Below are positions 1-7,379 of a stretch of 11,396 nt of DNA, one piece after another. Source of the stretch: Pavlovales sp. CCMP2436 (taxonomy: Eukaryota; Haptophyta; Pavlovophyceae; Pavlovales). The translations under genes were made by a program, and so were the position numbers. The DNA lies in assembly GCA_026770615.1 (NCBI GenBank), contig MU631376.1:16754-28149 (forward strand), written 5' to 3'. Numbering within the stretch: the stretch's first letter is position 1; every line of letters begins with the position of its first letter. The notes below the pieces were generated by a model. It saw nothing but the letters and a program-made list of their open reading frames with translations, searched no databases and was not told the origin of the DNA.

Positions 1-46
1 ACTTTTAAGTACCTTGCGAGTGTGGCGCGTAGTGCTTCTCGCTCTT
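1..46 (-). repeat. Degraded copy of exon 5 end plus donor, inside intron 5
   Basis: Positions 11-44 match 128-161 at 31 of 34 bases. That segment spans the 3' end of exon 5 and its GT donor, and the intron-side bases AAGT are also shared. The copy still carries an AAG|GTACTT donor. Upstream on the minus strand its exon sequence breaks into a (GAA)n run and then an (AT)n run, with no clear acceptor, so it is probably a relic rather than an exon. Confidence 0.6.
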
Positions 47-58
47 CTTCTTCTTCTT

Positions 59-60
<2 letters not shown>

Positions 61-94
<34 letters not shown>
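61..94. repeat. (AT)n microsatellite
   Basis: An uninterrupted AT dinucleotide run lies between the exon 5 relic and the true exon 5, within the last visible intron of the coiled-coil gene. Confidence 0.95.
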
Positions 95-99
<5 letters not shown>

Positions 100-129
100 T
101 ATATAATAAGTAAAGAAGTACTTAAGTAC

Positions 130-3100
130 CTTGCGAGTGCGGCGCGTAGTGCCTCCCGCTCGGCGCGCAGGTGTTCGAGAGAGCGCTCGGACGGCATCAA
201 CGCGAGGACTGTACAAAAAAAAAATATAAAAATATAAGTGATGAATATATGATAGTGTTCTAGGGACCTTTCCGAGGGCATTGACGCAAAGACTGTCATT
301 TATTTATTACTTATTTATTACTTATTTATTGTTAGTATTTATACAGGTGTTTGAGAGAGCGCTCGGAAGGCATCGACGCAAGGACTTTCATTTATTATTT
401 GTTTGTTCCTTTTATTTATAATGAAAAGAATTATTTCAAAGAATAGCGCAGATGTTCGAGAGAGCGCATAAAATTATTGTTGTTATCGTTATTGTTGTTA
501 ATATGATTGGTATTCATATTATTTTAAATATTTACACGGGTGTTCGAGAGAGCGCAAGAAAGGCATCGACGCGAGGACTGTAAAAATAAATAAAAATAAA
601 CGAATACATATATAATAGTGTTCGAGGGAGCGTTCCGAGGACATCGACGCAAGGACTGTCATTTATTATTTATTCATTGTTTTTATGTATGACGAAATGA
701 ACTATTCCAAAGAATAGCGCAGATACCCCAATCGGTACAATTTTTATTTATGTTCTCTTATTATTAGTCTATAGCTTTATCTTTGATGACTGTACATTTA
801 CTATACAGAATCGCCTAACCTGCGCTGAGGGATTCCAATCGTTTTCTTTTCTTTTCTTTTCTTATCTTTTCTTTTTATGTTTGGTATGGGTGGCAGCCTC
901 ACCTGCGCTAAGTTGCGCATTGTCGTGCACCAGGAACTCCAACCGGTAGCTCGCGGCCTGAGCGGTGGCCTGTTATTATGTATTATTATTATTGTTGATG
1001 CTGTTGTTATTGTTATTGCTGCTGTTATAATTAAGATTGTTACTGTCACTATTACTAAAATTATTGTAAATATTATTCTTGTTCTTCTTTTTATTATTGT
1101 TGTTAAATTAGCTTGCGGTTTTGGTCTGCTCGCATCGTATATATATATATTTTTTTAATTTTATAAATATAATAATAATAATAATAAATGGTATATTAAC
1201 TACTCGTTCACGAGTTCTCCGGGGGGGGGAGGTGGGGGGTCAGCCTATTTTCCTTTTTCACTTTATTCTCCGAGGGCCGATCTCTATAGAAAAAGGCTGG
1301 GGACGGGGGTAGGTAGCTGCATTGTTCGTGTGTACGTTTAAGCATTGTGCGTATGTACGTTTAAGTACCTGCTCGTATGTAAGTTTAAGCACCTGCTCGT
1401 ATGTAAGTTTAAGCATTGTTCGTATGTACGTTTAAGCATTGTTCGTATGTAGTTTAAGCACCTGCTCGTGCACGAGTTGCTCGGAGGTCGCGTCGCGTGA
1501 TGCGAGAACAAAGACGAGCGCACGCGTCCGCTCGTCCGCCACCTTCGTAATGTTATATTAGTGGCGCAGCGCTCAGACCAGCACAACATTCAGAACAGTC
1601 AGACGCCAGCTTGAATCCCTCCCAGTAATATGTTAGTGGCTTAGCATTCACACCACGCATTCTAGTATACACTAGAAACTTACACACAGCTGCATATTTA
1701 TTTATTTATTTATTATTATTAATATATGAGTAGCGTCACCTCTGCCTTTACCACTACGAGCAGTATGGAGAGTTATTTATTTATTTAATATTATTATAAT
1801 CATTGTTTATTTGATATTATTTAATATTCATTTTATTGATATGGTCACCTCTTCCGCCTCTACCACTTCGAGTAGCAGCGTCTCGATGCGCGCGCGAAGC
1901 CGCTTCAAGGGGAAGGGGGGGAAGGCCAGGTGAGGAGGGGAAAAGGGGGAGGGAAGGGGTGAGGGAAGGGGGAGAGAAGGGAGAGAAGGGAGGAAAGGGA
2001 GGTAGGGGGTGGGGGGGGAGGGGAGGGGGGGACTGTCCCCCCGGACCTGTCCACACAGGTGCGGGGGGGGGGCAGCCCGCACCTTCACAGGTGCACCCAG
2101 CGCCAGCACCCTCGCCTCGGCGCGCTCCGCCCGCTCGCCCTGCGCCTCGGCGAGCGCGAGCGCCGCGGCCGCGCGTCCCTCCGCGGCGGCGGCGGTGGCG
2201 CGCAGAGCGGCCAGCTCCCCCTCGCCATCCAACGCCGCGAGCGTCTGCGCAACCTCGTGCCACGGCAGCGGGTACCCCCCCGACGGGCCTACACCGGCGG
2301 CGGCGGCGGCGGCGAATGGGTCTGCAGGCAGCGTGAGGACGCCGACTCTCCGGGAATTGGGGGCGGCCGCGCCCCTGAGGGTGGGTGAGAGCGGCTGCGT
2401 GCTGCCGCCCAGCCCGCCGCCCCAGCCGCGCGGTCCGGCTGCTCTCCCCCTGCTCGCCAAGCCCAGGAGGTCGCTGCGGTATTCGAAGGGCGCAGCCTGC
2501 TCGGAGTAGATGGCCTTCTCCAGCTCGGCTGCCAGTTCGGGTAGGAGCGAGGAGAGGGTCGACGGCATCGCGGCAATCTGGCGCAGCGTGCGCGCGCACG
2601 CCGCGGTGCGCGCACGGGTCTGCGGCAAGGTGAGCGCCATCGCCTCTCGCCACTCCATCTCGACCACCAGCACGGAGCGCGTCGACTGGCCATGCGCGGA
2701 GTGCGTGAGGAGCGCGTGCTTGGCGGGCTCGGCCGGTCCCGGCGTCAGCCCCGCGAGCAAGATGCGCCTCGACGCGTCGTTGCCCGGTGCCGCCCTCCTC
2801 ACGACTGCGGCGGAGCGCTGCAGCGCGCCGACCTCCGCGTGGAGCTGCCGCAGTGCCGCAAAAGAGTCGCTGGAGCCCTCGGGGCCCTCGCCGGCGGACG
2901 CGCCGCCGTCGAGCTGCCGGCCCAGTCCGCGCGCGACGGTCGCCTCGGCGAGTAGGCGGCCGACGGTGCGCGGCGTGAGCGCCTCCCCGCCCGCGCGCTC
3001 GCAGGCGAGCCCGTCGGCCAGGCGACCGCCCAGGCCGAGGTGTGGCAGGCTCGAACCGGCGAGGAGCGCGGGCTCTGATCTGGCCAGCGATCCCACGCTC

Positions 3101-3288
3101 GCCAGCGCCCTGCCCCGGGGTCCCGTCAGCCGGAGCGGCGGCGTGGCGATCGATGCCGCGCGCAAGGCATCGATCGGTTTGTACGCCAGCGTCGGATAGG
3201 GTTTGGCTGGCAGGCTCACGTCGCGCAGGCCGACCCGCTGGGCCGACGGCTGGACCGAAGGCTGCAGGGTACGCAGGGCGTGCTCCAT
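130..3288 (-). CDS. Five-exon coiled-coil protein, 3'-incomplete, function unknown
   Basis: I do not recognise this gene. Exons on the minus strand are 3288-2083, 1902-1849, 1542-1462, 969-903 and 208-130, giving at least 495 residues; the gene continues past the left edge. Donors are AAG|GTGCGG, GAG|GTGACC, CAG|GTGCTT, CAG|GTGAGG and AAG|GTACTT. Acceptors are TTGAAG, ACGAAG, AACAG and GTACAG. Phases (0, 0, 0, 1, then 2 at the last donor) join without a stop. The start at 3288 is the first ATG, in a good context (GGAATGG). Residues 1-340 are Ala/Arg/Gly-rich with helical stretches near 143-165 and 205-262. From about 355 onward the protein is almost continuously helical, rich in Ala, Glu, Arg and Leu, and the small exons extend this helix (exon 5 includes SLEHLRAEREALRAALA). 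No catalytic motif, signal peptide or membrane segment is visible, so a structural role is possible. The existence of the gene is well supported; exact junctions of the small exons are inferred. Confidence 0.72.
171..725 (-). repeat. Array of degraded copies of the start of exon 5
   Basis: The 5' part of exon 5 (171-208) recurs, more or less mutated, at about 255-292, 347-384, 541-578 and 618-656. Half copies lie at about 442-468 and 711-724. On the minus strand the core reads TCCTTGCGTCGATGCC followed by GAGCGCTCTCTCGAACA. Most copies keep an ACAG acceptor directly in front of the core; the one at 347-384 has GAAAG. None keeps the exon's second half or its donor, except for a few bases past CTG in the half copies. 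Monomer spacing is about 80-95 bp where copies are adjacent. The first member of the array is the real exon. Confidence 0.8.
209..902 (-). other. Intron 4 of the coiled-coil gene
   Basis: This 694-bp intron is mostly AT-rich (TTTATTATT and ATAAAA runs). It contains the exon 5 pseudo-exon array, a CTTTT pentanucleotide tract at about 842-874 and, at 813-829, a 17-bp near copy of the exon 4 donor region (15 of 17 bases). No independent gene is visible. Confidence 0.7.
813..829 (-). repeat. Short relic of exon 4 end plus donor
   Basis: On the minus strand it reads CTCAGCGCAGGTTAGGC, against CTTAGCGCAGGTGAGGC at the real exon 4 donor (896-912). Fifteen of 17 bases match, and the GT is retained. 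No exon body or acceptor precedes it. Confidence 0.5.
1201..1222 (-). repeat. Relic of exon 3 end
   Basis: The minus strand reads AACTCGTGAACGAGTAG, against AACTCGTGCACGAGCAG at the end of exon 3: two differences in 17. The donor has decayed from AG|GT to AGTT, so it could not act as a 5' splice site. Confidence 0.55.
1320..1458 (-). repeat. 22-24 bp minisatellite built from the exon 3 donor
   Basis: Six tandem units start at 1320, 1343, 1366, 1390, 1414 and 1437, with lengths 23, 23, 24, 24, 23 and 22. The array runs directly into the real exon 3 donor at 1459-1462. Two unit types occur. The units at 1366 and 1390 read, on the minus strand, CGAGCAG|GT followed by CTTAAAC, reproducing the donor. 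The other four carry CGAACAATG or CGCACAATG and have lost it. Confidence 0.85.
1547..1664 (-). repeat. Duplicated intron segment next to the exon 3 acceptor
   Basis: 1547-1592 and 1625-1664 share GTAAT, TTAGTGGC, AGC, TCA and ACCA blocks in the same order with small gaps. The first copy ends at the ACGAAG acceptor of exon 3. In the second the equivalent position reads ACTGGG, so that acceptor is lost. The spacing is about 78 bp. Confidence 0.55.
1735..1766 (-). repeat. Relic of exon 2 end plus donor
   Basis: It aligns with the end of exon 2 (about 1845-1878). On the minus strand TGCTCGTAGTGGTAAAGGC then AGAG|GTGACG matches the exon with about three substitutions and one 3-bp gap. The donor is intact and the exon frame stays open (LLVVVKAE), but no AG acceptor precedes it. 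Confidence 0.6.
1903..2082 (-). other. Intron 1 with a long polypyrimidine tract
   Basis: This 180-bp intron is read on the minus strand. About 1910-2040 is almost pure C/T on the sense strand (G/A on the plus strand, with many GGGG runs) and ends in TTGAAG before exon 2. Close to the donor, 2041-2062 contains GCACCTGTG and AGGTCCGGG, resembling the exon 1 donor at 2077-2096 (GCACCTGTGAAG|GTGCGGG). The G-rich strand could form quadruplex or triplex structure. Confidence 0.65.
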
Positions 3289-3397
3289 TCCGCCCACGAC
3301 CCACACCGCCCCACCGGTGGGTCACGAAGAAGGGGGCGGCGCCGCGCACCCTTGACCGTTACGGGCTCCGCGAAACCGAAATGGCGGGCGCGCCACA
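3289..3397. promoter_or_regulatory. 109-bp bidirectional promoter gap
   Basis: It separates the divergent start codons of the coiled-coil gene (3288, minus) and the glycosyltransferase (3398, plus). It contains a perfect 12-bp palindrome, CCCACCGGTGGG (3310-3321), partly overlapping a wider inverted repeat (GACCCAC at 3298-3304, GTGGGTC at 3317-3323). There is no clear TATA box. Promoter function is inferred from position. Confidence 0.55.
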
Positions 3398-5714
3398 ATG
3401 TGGATCGCGATGCCAAGACGCGGGCTGCTAGTGGCGCTGCTCGCCTCCGCCTACGCCGACGACGCGGGTGGCTGGCGTCCGCAATGGCGCGATTATGAGG
3501 GCCGCGAGCTAACCTCCGACGGGTGCACCGCCGCCGTGCGCGCTGCGGGCGAGAACCCCGAGCCACCCGCCCCGACGGTCGAGCGCGTGCTGCTGCCCAC
3601 CGCGCCGCGCGCCGCGCCGCTACCCTCGGGCCTGCGCGCGCCGGTGTTCGCCTTCTTTGTAATGACCTCGCGCCCTTTCGCCGACCTCACCGTTTCGCGG
3701 ATGCTCAGCGCTGCCTCACACCCGCGGCACCTGTGGCTGCTGCACGCGGACTTGAAGACTGAACCCGCGGACCTCGAGCGGCTACGCGCCGTTGTCGCGC
3801 CGTACAGCAACGCGCACCTGATGGCGAAGCGGCGGCACGTGATGTGGGGTGGCTTCTCGATGGTCGACGCCCTGCTGGACGCCCTTACTACGGCGCTGCA
3901 CGGCGTCTCGGGGCCCGGCTGGCGTGGGTTCGACTTCTTTGTAAATCTCTCAGACACGGACCTGCTTCTGCGCACCGAGGCCGAGCTCTCCGCATTTTTC
4001 GCGCCGCTCGCGCAGCAGCAGGTAACCGCCCGATGCTGTCGCTCACTCCTGCCTGCCTGCCCCCGTTGCCCTACTCCGTGTCTGCGCTGATTGTCCTGAA
4101 GGCTGCCCGCTTCCATCCCGCCATCGTACGGACTCCCAACACCACCGCCGCCTCTACTTGCCCCGCGCACGCCAGCCGACGGCCTGCCTCACCCCCCCCC
4201 CCCCCCCACCGCCGCCGCCGCAGGTCTCGTTTGTGGGTGTGAAGATGAAGGGCTCCGACCCCATGCGCTGGGACATGCACGCGCACCTCCGGAAGCTCAC
4301 CTTCCTGCAGTGCGACGGGGCAGGCTACGCGATGCTCAACGCCACGCCGGCCGACCTCTTCCCCAACCAAAAGCGCTGCTGCTACGGCCGCTCCGGTCAG
4401 ATCATTTACGGGCGCGTGCCCTTCGCGCTCCCCCGGCCAGCGGAGGACGCGCAGGTCTTCCATGGCTCGCAGTGGGTCGTCCTGCACGCCTCGCACGCCG
4501 CGGCGCTGCTCACGCACCCGAACGCCTCGGCGGCGGTGCGCGGCTTTCGCTACACCTTCCTCTCGGACGAGGCCGTCGTGCAGACCGCGCTGATGGCCAC
4601 CGGCCCGGAGCTGCGCGCCCGGCTGCGCAACCACAACCTGCGCTACATTGACTGGCCGCACGGCTACGGCAACCCCGAGCAGTACTGGCGCGAGGCGGGA
4701 GAGGCGCACGACGGGGGGCCGGTGATGCTCTCCTTCGCGCACGCAGCGACGCTCTTCCAGTCCGAGGCCATCTCCGCGCGCAAGGCCGACCCCACCATCG
4801 ACGGCGGCAGACTCTTCGCGCTGTGGGACGCGTGGATGGCGCACAAGCTGGCGCAGCCGCTTGCCGACCAGCGCGCACTCGGGTACCGCCTGGGCGCCGC
4901 GCCCGCCGAGGAGGCGCACCTCGCGCCGCACCCGTTTGCCAACGGCGCCCAGGCCGCAGCCGCCGCAGCCCCTCTAGTAGCCGCCGCCGCCCAGGCCGAC
5001 GCGGCCGGCGCGGGCAGCGCGCAGCCGCTCGTCTCGCAGCCGCGCATCGCTGCGTCTCTGCTCGCCGAGCGCGCCGACCTCTCGCACCTGCGCGTGCCGC
5101 CGGGGGCCGGCGAGTACGAGGCGTTGCTCGCAGCCGGCGCCACGCCGCACGCCGCGCGCGCCGAGCTCGACGCGCGCGAGGCCTCGCTGCAGAGCTTCGT
5201 GCCGCACTACGGGCACGTGGACAACGTGACGCACTACTACCTCGAGTACTTCCGGCAGGTGGCAGAGCAAAACGCGCAGCACGCGGCGGCCGCCGGCCCG
5301 GCGGCCGCCGCCGACCCGCCGGCGCACATGGCGACTCGTCCGTTGCAGCAGCCGCTGCCGCCGCCGCCGCGCCCGCCGCTGCGCCCGCCGACCGGCGCCC
5401 CGCGCGACAGCGACGCGCCCTCGACGGGGCTGGCGGCGGTGCGCTTCGTCGACGGGCTGCGCTGCGAGTGCGAGACGGCCGGCTGCCGCGCGCGCGCCAC
5501 GTGCTGCGACGATCTGCTTGGACCCGCTGGGCGCGCCATTTGCTCCTATAGCTATACGCGCGTGCGCGAGCTTGCCTCCGCCGCGGCCGTCGGACCTGCC
5601 GTAGGCTTTGAGGTCGCCGACTCGGACGGCGAGCTGCTGGCTGACAGTGCGAGCGCCGATGTCGCCGCATTCCGAGTCGACACGAGTGGGCACGTCGAAT
5701 CGGGTCCTAAATAG
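3398..5714 (+). CDS. GT14-like glycosyltransferase (core-2/I-branching or xylosyltransferase type)
   Basis: Two exons, 3398-4021 and 4224-5714, are joined in phase 0 and encode 704 residues. The first about 20 residues (MWIAMPRRGLLVALLASAYA) look like a cleavable signal peptide, so the enzyme should enter the ER/Golgi lumen; possible N-glycosylation sites (NLS, NAT, NAS, NVT) agree. GT14-type landmarks appear in order: VMWGGFSMVDALLDAL (148-163), FDFFVNLSDTDLLLRTEAEL (179-198), GSQWVVLHASHAAALL (289-304) and FLSDEAVVQTAL (320-331). Family members transfer GlcNAc, xylose or glucuronic acid from nucleotide sugars to glycans or proteoglycan cores; the donor and acceptor here cannot be told. Past about residue 410 the sequence is Ala-rich, then has a well-defined SFVPHYGHVDNVTHYYLEYF block (about 532-551), a Pro-rich linker and a Cys-rich segment (CECETAGC...TCC, about 622-636) of unknown role. 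The start is supported by the signal peptide. Confidence 0.85.
4022..4223 (+). other. Intron of the glycosyltransferase gene
   Basis: This 202-bp GT-AG intron starts CAG|GTAACC and ends GCCGCAG|GTC. Removing it joins ...FFAPLAQQQ to VSFVGVKMKG, as expected inside a GT14 fold. A run of 16 C (4192-4207) serves as polypyrimidine tract. No copy of the flanking exon end is seen. Confidence 0.85.
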
Positions 5715-5844
5715 CACGTTCTCTTTCTGGTTTTCATGTTATGAGAAGACAAGAGCCAATATATTTATACATATTCATATTTATGGATCACATGCATGTA
5801 TCTAATCTAATCTATAGAACATAAGTAGCGTGGAGGAGGGAGAG
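5715..5844. other. Convergent 3' spacer
   Basis: This 130-bp AT-rich gap lies between two facing stop codons (TAG 5712-5714, plus; TGA 5845-5847, minus). It holds TATTTATAC/ATTCATAT stretches and a short TCTAA repeat (about 5799-5813). No AATAAA is visible on either strand. The two 3' UTRs must be short or overlap. Confidence 0.6.
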
Positions 5845-7372
5845 TCACCCGGACTCGCGTTCCAACAGGAGCCATCGCTGTGCCACGGCCTCGAGCCATT
5901 GGCTGAGCTCGGCGTGGCCCTCGGCGGCCGCCATCCGCGCCGGCGTGTTGCCGTCCCCGTCCATCTGCATGTGCCTCGAGTCAAGGTCGGCGTTCGCGAC
6001 AAGCCATCTGCACACCTCAAACTGACCCCTGACTGCCCCCTTGTGCAGCGCGCTGGGGGGTTTAGAGTGGGGGGGGGAGGGATGGGTGGGGTGAGTAGAG
6101 CATCACCCAAGCGGAGGGGGGTAAGTTAAGCAGGGCAACCATTTACTGTAATGGGGTGAGGGGTGGGCAAGTTTCGAATTAATATTAGACGAAGCCGTTC
6201 ATCTAATACATTACAACACACCTGTGCCCGTTGCAATTGCGCAGCTGCAGGTCGAGCCCGAGCCGCTGCAGCCACACGCACATGCGCACGCTGCCCGAGA
6301 GCGCCGCCCACTGCACCGCGTTGCAGCCGAAGCTATTTGTGGCGTGTAAGTCGGCCCCCGCCTCGCACACGAGCCACTCGCCCACCTGCTCGTGCTCCTG
6401 CCACACCGCCCAGTGCAGCGCTACCGTCCCGTCGTGCGCTCGCCTGTCGGGGCTCTCGCCGCGCTCGCTGACGAGCCACCTGACGACGTTTAAGTGCCCG
6501 TTCCGAGCAGCCCAGTGCAACGCGCACCGCCCGTCCTTGCGCTGCGCTTCGAGCGCGTCCAGCCCGCACTCCTCGCAGAGGAAGCGGCAGACGGCCACAT
6601 GACCCCCACCCGCTGCCCAGAGGAGCGCGGACGAGCCGTGGCGGTCGCGCGCGGCGCGTGCGTCGTAGCCTCCTTCCACCAGCGCGACGAGCGCAGGGAG
6701 GTCGCCCTCTCTCGCGGCGCGCAGACCCTCGTCGAGCTCGAGGCAACCGCGTGCTTCGCGCTTTTGCAGCAGCGCCTGCCGCTGCGCGAGCGCGAGCATA
6801 GACAGGGTACCGGCCGGCGGGGGCGTCCACGGCACCAGCTGCGTGCGGCTTTCGCGCGCGGTCTCGAGTGCGGCCTCGTAAGGCGCCCGGTGCTTCACGA
6901 GCATGTGGTCGCGCATCCCTCGCTCGCCTGCGCAGAAGAGACCGCAGCGCCCGCAGTGCAGCTGGCCGTGGGCGAGCTGCCACTCGAGATGGGCTCTCGT
7001 CGTCAGCAAAATGCGGCCTCCGCCGCCCGCGCGTGCGTCGGCGATGATCGCGGTCGGCGGGAGTCGCAGATTGATCGCGCTTGCGAGCTCGCTTGCGTCG
7101 GCGAAGCGCCACGTGCGCTCGAGCCCGAGGTCGCTGACGGTTGCGTACTCAACCGCGCCGTCCGCGGCGCGGAAGCGCGGAGCTGCGCGCAGGCGGCAAA
7201 AGGCAGACCAGGGCGCCCGGGACTCGAAGTCGGCTCCCGCCAAAGTGGCGGAGGGGCGAACGGCGTCCTTGCCTGAACTCAGGTCGTCGAGCTCCGCAGG
7301 GAGGACCTCGTGGCAAGCTGCGCGTACGAGGGCCGTCAGGATAGCCTCGAGCGGGCTGCCCGTGGCTGCCAT
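5845..7372 (-). CDS. C2H2 zinc finger and ankyrin-repeat protein
   Basis: Two exons, 7372-6222 and 6052-5845, encode 452 residues; the split codon AG|C restores the ankyrin motif NGHSALHK across the junction. Residues 1-130 are a non-repetitive domain I cannot name. Residues 140-161 form a C2H2 finger (C140, C143, H156, H161). From about 215 to 443 there are roughly seven ankyrin repeats, with signatures such as GSSALLWAAGGGHVAVCRFL, CALHWAARNGHLNVVRWL and GCNAVQWAALSGS. Ankyrin repeats bind protein partners; the finger could bind nucleic acid or protein. No membrane segment or catalytic motif is seen, so it is likely a soluble adaptor or regulator. The ATG at 7372 is the first in this frame; the frame stays open a little further upstream without another ATG. 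A short upstream ORF may limit translation. Confidence 0.86.
6053..6221 (-). other. Intron of the ankyrin gene with internal hairpin
   Basis: This 169-bp intron runs from AG|GTGTGT to CCCCCCAG. Near the donor, 6184-6207 forms a 10-bp stem (minus-strand RNA arms ATTAGATGAA and TTCGTCTAAT, one G-U pair) with a CGGC loop. The 3' half is C-rich. Splicing is strongly supported because both sides carry one ankyrin motif. Confidence 0.85.
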
Positions 7373-7379
7373 CGAGACG

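Larger units (their letters stand above)
970..1461 (-). other. Intron 3 of the coiled-coil gene
   Basis: This 492-bp intron separates the exon ending in LVHEQ (1542-1462) from the exon at 969-903. It holds a donor-derived minisatellite (1320-1458), an exon 3 relic (about 1201-1222), a G-tract region (about 1220-1240), an (AT)n run near 1140 and a long TTATTATTG/TTGTTATTG stretch (970-1110) before the AACAG acceptor. The AT-rich part is open in some frames but only because of its simple composition. Confidence 0.65.
1543..1848 (-). other. Intron 2 of the coiled-coil gene
   Basis: This 306-bp intron runs from GTGACC (1848) to ACGAAG (1543). It contains a copy of the exon 2 end with its donor (1735-1766), TTTA tetranucleotide runs (about 1697-1712 and 1774-1787), and two copies of about 40 bp (1547-1592 and 1625-1664), the first of which directly abuts exon 3. 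The acceptor AAG is less common than CAG, so the left border is the least certain splice site of this gene. Confidence 0.6.

Noticed and set aside
801..1158. Open frames on both strands rich in Ile, Thr and Val
   Set aside because: They are produced by TTATTATTG-type simple sequence in introns 3 and 4 and overlap exon 4 in other frames; they have no coding composition.
1320..1458. CRISPR-like array
   Set aside because: Units are directly adjacent with no variable spacers and derive from the neighbouring splice donor; the DNA is eukaryotic.
1338..1589. Minus-strand 83-codon frame over exon 3 and the minisatellite
   Set aside because: It reads exon 3 in another frame and then the 23-bp repeat; the frame used for exon 3 gives a helical segment with matching phases instead.
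1836..3199. Several long plus-strand frames
   Set aside because: They are antisense shadows of the coiled-coil gene: Arg/Ser/Pro-rich, overlapping one another in different frames, and without domains.
4510..5717. Minus-strand Arg-rich frames of 386 and 247 codons
   Set aside because: They are antisense to the second exon of the glycosyltransferase in GC-rich DNA that rarely forms stops.
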